The notes under the pieces were generated by a model. That model did no database searches. It was not told where the DNA came from and worked only from the letters and a program-made list of their open reading frames with translations. The translations under genes and the position numbers were made by a program. Of a stretch of 10,338 nucleotides of DNA, positions 6,729-10,338 are shown piece by piece. Position 1 is the first letter of the stretch; the number at the start of each line of letters is the position of its first letter. The stretch comes from Desulfobacula sp. (GTDB lineage: Bacteria; Desulfobacterota; Desulfobacteria; Desulfobacterales; Desulfobacteraceae), in contig JAOZRI010000063.1 of assembly GCA_029940235.1 (NCBI GenBank), positions 1 to 10,338 on the forward strand. The letters are read 5' to 3'.

Positions 6729-8501
6729 CTATAGTAATTGATATTTTTGTAATTTTCTTGCAATGGTTGACTGGTTAATACGAAGTATTCTTGCAGCTTT
6801 TGACTGGGTTAAATGTTCAGCCATAACTTTTTTTAAAAGTTGTTTTTCAAAGGCTTCCATCGTGTCACGCCAGGATAATCCATTGTCGTGTAGACCCATT
6901 GATAAATTGTTTTTACTTATTGATTCCATAATACTGTGGGGAAGATCTTTACAATGGATTTTACTGTTTCCATTCATTACAACAAGACGTTCGCACATAT
7001 TGATCAATTCTCTTACATTACCGGGATAGGTATATTTTTCCAATATCTTGGTGGCATTACCTGTCAAAGATATTGCTCCTTTGATGTGGTATTTTTTTGA
7101 AAAATATTTTAGATAATGGGATATCAATGGCAGGATACACTCTCTGCGCTTCCGCAGGGGAGGCAGGTGAAGAGGGATAACCTTGAGGCGATAGTAAAGA
7201 TCCTGCCGAAATGTTTTAGCACCCACCATTTTTTTAAGGTCTTGATTTGTTGCTGCAATAATACGAACTTTGATTTTCTTACTGGTGGTTTCACCAATCC
7301 TGGAAAGAGAGCCGTCCTCAAGAAATCTTAATAGTTTTACCTGGGAAGATAGAGGAAGTTCTGCAATTTCATCAAGAAATAAGATACCATTGTCAGCCAT
7401 TTCAAATCGACCGGCTTTGTCTTGATCCGCACCTGTAAAAGCGCCTTTTTTATATCCAAAAAGTTCACTCTCCACCAGAGAATCAGGAATAGTGCCGCAG
7501 TTAAGTTTAATCATTGGTTTATCTCGCTGCTTTGAATAATAGTGAATCATCTCTGCAATGACGCCTTTGCCTGTACCTGATTCTCCAAGAATTAGAACAC
7601 TTGCACCCACTCTGGCGATTTTTATTGCTTTTTCAAGAATATTTTTAAAATTATGACTTTTTGCAATGATTTTTTTGGATTTTAAGGCTTCAAGCTGCAT
7701 TTCAAGAAGGTCATTTTCAAACTCATTTTTCAAAGCCTGTTTCTCATTAATCTGCTGCTTTAGAGTTTCAATTTCTGTTATATCTCTTTCGTTTATAACA
7801 ACTCGGAATAATTGTTGATTCTTATCAAAGACAGGAGTGCCTGTGAGTAAAAGTTTTTTTCCATGTCTTGTACGCTGTATAATGGTCTCTTTCTTTTTTG
7901 ATCTTAATACCTTTAGCGTAACAGAGCGATCAATAAAACCTTTATCTATGAGTTCCTGTACAGGTTTGCCAATAGCATTTTGCACTTTGATCTGTGTGAG
8001 CTGTTCCGATGCAGGGTTCATTTTTAAAATTTTACCCTGCCCATCGCATATCCATAGACCATCATGGCTTGAATTGATGATCGTATCAAGCTCAATGGAT
8101 AGCTCCTGGTAAGATTTCATCTTTTTACTGATTTTTTCCAGTGTAGTGATATCCTGAAATAGATAGAGAAGGCCAAGAAGTTCTTTCTCCCATACAATGG
8201 GGCTGATTCGTGTCAAAAATTTTTTATGCTGCCGGCTGATTTCAATATCCCATACAGGAGCAATGTTTTCCAATACATTTTTTGAGGATTTATGCAGTTC
8301 CGGGAGGGTTGTTTTAATTAAAGTGCCTGTAAAGATATCAAGATGATCCTGTGCTTTTTTATTTGATACTGCTGCTTTAAGAGAACAATCTGTCACCACA
8401 ATGGCATTGGGAGAAGCATTTAAAAAAGCTTTGCTGAATTGCTTCCAGCTTGGTTTTTTTGATTTTGAACCAAGGGATACAGTATTATCATGATTGATCA
8501 T
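6729..8501 (-). CDS. Sigma-54-dependent enhancer-binding regulator with two PAS-like sensor domains
   Basis: A transcription activator of 590 residues. The N-terminal sensor region holds two PAS-like units (about 22-120, ending FQDITTLEK, and about 132-245, ending INERDITEIETL). Both end in the DIT signature that leads into a helical, coiled-coil-like linker (245-275). The AAA+ core has Walker A GESGTGKG (306-313), the sigma-54 contact loop GAFTGA (353-358), Walker B GILFLDE (372-378) and arginine-finger region FRQDLYYRL (431-439), followed by YPGNVREL (492-499). A Fis/TyrR-like helix-turn-helix ends the protein (about 565-587). There is no phospho-receiver domain, so control is probably by ligand, redox or partner sensing through the PAS units. 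GGAG (complement of 8509-8512) sits 7 bases before the ATG. It is divergent from the aminotransferase gene, whose upstream DNA has a -24/-12 promoter, so that operon is the obvious target. Confidence 0.95.
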   Translation of the reverse strand: MINHDNTVSLGSKSKKPSWKQFSKAFLNASPNAIVVTDCSLKAAVSNKKAQDHLDIFTGTLIKTTLPELHKSSKNVLENIAPVWDIEISRQHKKFLTRISPIVWEKELLGLLYLFQDITTLEKISKKMKSYQELSIELDTIINSSHDGLWICDGQGKILKMNPASEQLTQIKVQNAIGKPVQELIDKGFIDRSVTLKVLRSKKKETIIQRTRHGKKLLLTGTPVFDKNQQLFRVVINERDITEIETLKQQINEKQALKNEFENDLLEMQLEALKSKKIIAKSHNFKNILEKAIKIARVGASVLILGESGTGKGVIAEMIHYYSKQRDKPMIKLNCGTIPDSLVESELFGYKKGAFTGADQDKAGRFEMADNGILFLDEIAELPLSSQVKLLRFLEDGSLSRIGETTSKKIKVRIIAATNQDLKKMVGAKTFRQDLYYRLKVIPLHLPPLRKRRECILPLISHYLKYFSKKYHIKGAISLTGNATKILEKYTYPGNVRELINMCERLVVMNGNSKIHCKDLPHSIMESISKNNLSMGLHDNGLSWRDTMEAFEKQLLKKVMAEHLTQSKAARILRINQSTIARKLQKYQLL

Positions 8502-8529
8502 TAAAAAACTCCAAAGTAAAATTAATTTC

Positions 8530-8545
8530 TATGCAAAAAAGCATA
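8530..8545. promoter_or_regulatory. Operator palindrome 1 (TATGC-N6-GCATA)
   Basis: A perfect 5-bp inverted repeat around AAAAAA. It is centred about 106 bases upstream of the predicted sigma-54 start site, within the usual range for enhancer sites. Its arms and spacing are identical to palindrome 2, which argues for a specific binding protein, most likely the divergent regulator. Confidence 0.65.
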
Positions 8546-8548
8546 TTG

Positions 8549-8564
8549 TATGCATAAGCGCATA
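8549..8564. promoter_or_regulatory. Operator palindrome 2 (TATGC-N6-GCATA)
   Basis: The same arms and spacer length as palindrome 1, starting exactly 19 bases later, with centre spacer ATAAGC. It is centred about 87 bases upstream of the predicted sigma-54 start. An overlapping longer pair, TGCATAA/TTATGCA (8551-8557 with 8567-8573), links it to the third half-site. Confidence 0.65.
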
Positions 8565-8567
8565 GTT

Positions 8568-8572
8568 TATGC
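8568..8572 (+). promoter_or_regulatory. Third operator half-site (TATGC)
   Basis: TATGC recurs exactly 19 bases after palindrome 2 starts, but the matching right arm expected at 8579-8583 reads TAACC. It is therefore a half-site, possibly a degenerate third operator that could support cooperative binding. Confidence 0.45.
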
Positions 8573-8617
8573 AAGTATTAACCACTGATAAAGGCTGAAA
8601 ATACTATAAAATGGCAA

Positions 8618-8633
8618 TGGCATGTTAATTGCT
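8618..8633 (+). promoter_or_regulatory. Sigma-54 (-24/-12) promoter for the aminotransferase operon
   Basis: TGGCAT (8618-8623), five bases, then TTGCT (8629-8633). The invariant GG (8619-8620) and GC (8631-8632) are separated by exactly 10 bases, as sigma-54 requires. Compared with TGGCAC-N5-TTGCW, only the C before the spacer differs. Transcription should start near 8644, leaving a leader of about 112 bases. The divergent gene encodes a GAFTGA activator, so promoter and activator support each other. Confidence 0.85.
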
Positions 8634-8744
8634 CCACCAGAGTTGAGATAAAGTATGTTTAAGAGAATCAACAAGAATTGATAAAAATTTTTTATTTTGT
8701 GTTGAATATTTTTTTAAAATAAGAATAAAAGATTTCATATAACC

Positions 8745-8750
8745 GGGAGG
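8745..8750 (+). promoter_or_regulatory. Strong ribosome binding site of the aminotransferase gene
   Basis: GGGAGG is 5 bases before the ATG at 8756, the strongest Shine-Dalgarno match in the window. It fixes this start and fits a gene made at high level when induced. Confidence 0.75.
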
Positions 8751-8755
8751 TTAAA

Positions 8756-10063
8756 ATGCCACAATCAAGCAAGGAACTTTTGCAACGAAGACAAAAAAAT
8801 ATACCCCAAGGCCCTTTTAATATAACTTCTGCATTTATTAAAGAGGCTAAAGGTGCAGTTATGGTTGATATGGAAGGCAAAAAATTTATTGATTTTGCCG
8901 GAGGAATCGGGGTCAATAATGTTGGTCACAGCCATCCAAAAGTTGTACAGGCTATAAAAGATCAGGCAGATTCATTTATTCATACCTGTTTTCATGTTGC
9001 CATGTATGACTCCTATGTTGATCTTGCAGAAAAATTAAATGATCTCATGCCAGGCAATTTTGATGCAATGACCATGTTTGCCAACTCAGGAGCTGAAGCT
9101 GTTGAAAACTCCATAAAAATTTGCAGGTATGCCACAAAAAGAAGCGGTGTCATCTGTTTTGAAAATGCATTTCACGGCAGGACCCAGCTTGCCATGAGTC
9201 TCACCAGCAAGGTCAAACCTTATAAATTGAATTTCGGCCCCTTTGTGCCGGAAATATACAGAATGCCTTATGCCTATTGTTATAGATGCCCTTTCAATTT
9301 AAAATACCCTTCATGCGATACTGCATGCGCTGATTATCTTGAAGATTTTTTCATTGCCAATGTAGCTCCAGAAAACACGGCAGCAGTAATTGCAGAACCG
9401 ATTCAGGGTGAAGGCGGATTTGTGACACCACCCCCTGAATATTTTCCCAGATTACAAAAAATTTGTCAAAAATATGAAATTCCCCTAATAATTGATGAGG
9501 TACAGGCAGGAGCTGGCAGAACCGGGAAATTTTTTGCCATCGAACATTGGGGAATTGAACCGGATATTATCACCATGGCAAAAAGTTTTGCCGGAGGCAT
9601 GCCTTTGAGTGCTGTAACCGGGAAGGCTGAACTTATGGATACTCCACATGTTGGCGGACTTGGAGGAACTTACAGCGGCAATCCTCTCTCTTGTAAAGCA
9701 GCTTTAGCAGTTCTTGAAATATTATTTGAGGATGGTCTTCTTCAAACAGCTGAGGCTCTTGGGAAAACCTTATTAGAAAAATTTAATTCTCTTCAGAAAA
9801 ACCATGAAATTATTGGTGATGTCCGAGGTAAAGGGCCCATGCTGGGACTTGAACTTGTTAAAGACAGGGTAACCAAAGAACCTGCTGTTGATGAAGCTAA
9901 AAAACTTGTCCAGCTTTGCTATGACAAGGGCTTGATTATTTTATCCTGTGGAAATTATGGTAATGTTATTCGAACTCTCATGCCGCTGGTAATTACAGCA
10001 GAGGAGCTTGATAAAGGGCTTTCCATCCTTGAAGAGAGCTTTTATGAACTGGAAAAACAGTAG
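8756..10063 (+). CDS. GabT-like class III aminotransferase (probable 4-aminobutyrate or omega-amino acid aminotransferase)
   Basis: A PLP-dependent fold-type I enzyme that moves an amino group from an omega-amino acid or amine to a keto acid, releasing an aldehyde. Visible motifs are GGIGVNNVGHSHP (49-61), the PLP phosphate loop NSGAEAVENS (110-119), HGRT (140-143), AEPIQGEGG (213-221, Glu214), IIDEVQAGAGRTG (245-257, Asp247 to the pyridine N) and MAKSFAGGMPLSAV (274-287, Schiff-base Lys276). Also seen are GTYSGNP (304-310) and a C-terminal NVIRTLMPL with Arg406 in the carboxylate-binding position. The HTCFHVAMYDSYVDLAEKLN stretch is GabT-like. The length of 435 is normal for the family. A four-cysteine insert (175, 178, 187, 191) lies between HGRT and AEP. 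It is the first gene after the sigma-54 promoter and 12 bases before an aldehyde oxidoreductase start. The substrate (GABA, beta-alanine, a diamine or another amine) cannot be settled from the sequence. Confidence 0.88.
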   Translation: MPQSSKELLQRRQKNIPQGPFNITSAFIKEAKGAVMVDMEGKKFIDFAGGIGVNNVGHSHPKVVQAIKDQADSFIHTCFHVAMYDSYVDLAEKLNDLMPGNFDAMTMFANSGAEAVENSIKICRYATKRSGVICFENAFHGRTQLAMSLTSKVKPYKLNFGPFVPEIYRMPYAYCYRCPFNLKYPSCDTACADYLEDFFIANVAPENTAAVIAEPIQGEGGFVTPPPEYFPRLQKICQKYEIPLIIDEVQAGAGRTGKFFAIEHWGIEPDIITMAKSFAGGMPLSAVTGKAELMDTPHVGGLGGTYSGNPLSCKAALAVLEILFEDGLLQTAEALGKTLLEKFNSLQKNHEIIGDVRGKGPMLGLELVKDRVTKEPAVDEAKKLVQLCYDKGLIILSCGNYGNVIRTLMPLVITAEELDKGLSILEESFYELEKQ

Positions 10064-10075
10064 AGGCCTAACTCA

Positions 10076-10338
10076 ATGAAAGGTTATTTTTTAAAATTAC
10101 TCAAGATTGATGTGACAAGTAAAACATTTTCAAGCGAACCTGTTGATAAAGCACTATTGTCGGCGGCTATTGGGGGCAAAGGCTTTGCAACACAATTATT
10201 GCTTGATTATAATCCTCCAGGCATTGATCCTTTAGAGCCTGAAAACCATCTTATTCTTGTTCCAGGTCCTCTGGCTGGAAGTTCTTTGTATGGATCATCA
10301 AGATATGGTGTGTTTGCCAAATCACCTTTAACTGGATT
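10076..10338 (+). CDS. Aldehyde:ferredoxin oxidoreductase, N-terminal part (3' truncated by window)
   Basis: The open frame runs from ATG 10076 off the right edge, giving 87 codons. MKGYFLKLLKIDVTSKTFSS opens like the AOR N-terminal domain. It is followed by IGGKGFATQLL, NPPGIDPLEPENHLILVPGP and SSRYGVFAKSPLTG, all characteristic of tungsten-bis-pterin AOR proteins, in which this domain binds the cofactor. Family members oxidise aldehydes to carboxylic acids in the cytoplasm and pass electrons to ferredoxin; they are oxygen-sensitive, which points to an anaerobe. AGAGG (10062-10066) is 9 bases before the start, and the gene follows the aminotransferase stop by 12 bases, so they share a transcript. 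The coupling suggests that the aldehyde made by the aminotransferase is its substrate. The C-terminal domains and iron-sulfur cysteines lie beyond the window, so activity cannot be judged. Confidence 0.85.
   Translation, partial: MKGYFLKLLKIDVTSKTFSSEPVDKALLSAAIGGKGFATQLLLDYNPPGIDPLEPENHLILVPGPLAGSSLYGSSRYGVFAKSPLTG

Larger units (their letters stand above)
8545..8574 (-). promoter_or_regulatory. Candidate sigma-70 promoter of the regulator gene
   Basis: Read on the - strand, TTGCAT (complement of 8569-8574) is followed after 18 bases by TACAAT (complement of 8545-8550), a 5/6 -10 match. The -35 is only 3/6. It would give a leader of about 35 bases and is overlapped by the operator palindromes, a layout expected for negative autoregulation. 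Confidence 0.4.

Noticed and set aside
6763..7331. Open frames on the + strand opposite the sigma-54 activator gene
   Set aside because: They lie inside the well-defined AAA+ and DNA-binding coding region, lack ribosome sites and show no recognisable protein features.
8578..8590. Possible IHF site between the operators and the sigma-54 promoter
   Set aside because: The best alignment to the IHF consensus has at least two mismatches, and A/T-rich DNA gives such matches freely.
8682..8722. AT-rich inverted repeat TTATTTT/AAAATAA in the aminotransferase leader, as a possible riboswitch or attenuator
   Set aside because: The arms are pure A/T in a very AT-rich stretch and expected by chance; no conserved riboswitch core or alternative terminator stem is visible.
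1..10338. CRISPR array, tRNA, rRNA, transposase or phage genes
   Set aside because: I scanned for regularly spaced direct repeats, tRNA-like cloverleaf ends and mobile-element protein motifs and saw none. The only regular spacing is the short 19-base operator register at 8530-8572.

Overview
The window looks like a chromosomal segment of an anaerobic, AT-rich, Gram-negative bacterium. A sulfate-reducing Desulfobacterota of the Desulfobacterales type is my best guess. The reasons are the low GC, the PilT-like ATPase beside a zinc-ribbon/receiver protein, the sigma-54 activator style, and the start of a tungsten-type aldehyde:ferredoxin oxidoreductase beside an aminotransferase. The taxon is inference from protein flavour only; no rRNA or marker gene is present.

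Left block (1-6170, all + strand): an apparent operon. It starts with the 3' tail of an unidentified gene. Next come a PilT/PilU-family ATPase, a small zinc-ribbon plus degenerate receiver protein, an unrecognised single-pass membrane protein, a bifunctional class A penicillin-binding protein (GT51 plus transpeptidase) and a multi-pass membrane protein ending in a SPOR domain. Gaps are 25-32 bases or the genes overlap: TTGA joins the membrane protein to the PBP, and ATGA joins the PBP to the SPOR protein. The set combines a pilus-type motor ATPase, a possible signalling or polarity adaptor, and envelope peptidoglycan synthesis and binding.

Middle (6171-6728): an intergenic region with a 44-base nested palindrome and a separate 10-bp inverted repeat, then an orphan 98-codon gene with a strong ribosome site. 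A short AT-rich gap separates it from a convergent gene.

Right block (6729-10338): a sigma-54 enhancer-binding regulator with two PAS-like domains (- strand), divergent from a GabT-like class III aminotransferase and the truncated start of an aldehyde ferredoxin oxidoreductase (+ strand). The 254-base divergent region holds a well-formed -24/-12 promoter with the exact GG-N10-GC geometry facing the aminotransferase. About 75-105 bases upstream of its predicted start lie two TATGC-N6-GCATA palindromes plus a third half-site, on a strict 19-base register. They overlap a candidate sigma-70 promoter for the regulator. The simplest reading is an inducible amine or amino-acid module: the regulator activates the operon, the aminotransferase makes an aldehyde, and the oxidoreductase oxidises it while reducing ferredoxin. 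The substrate cannot be read from the sequence.
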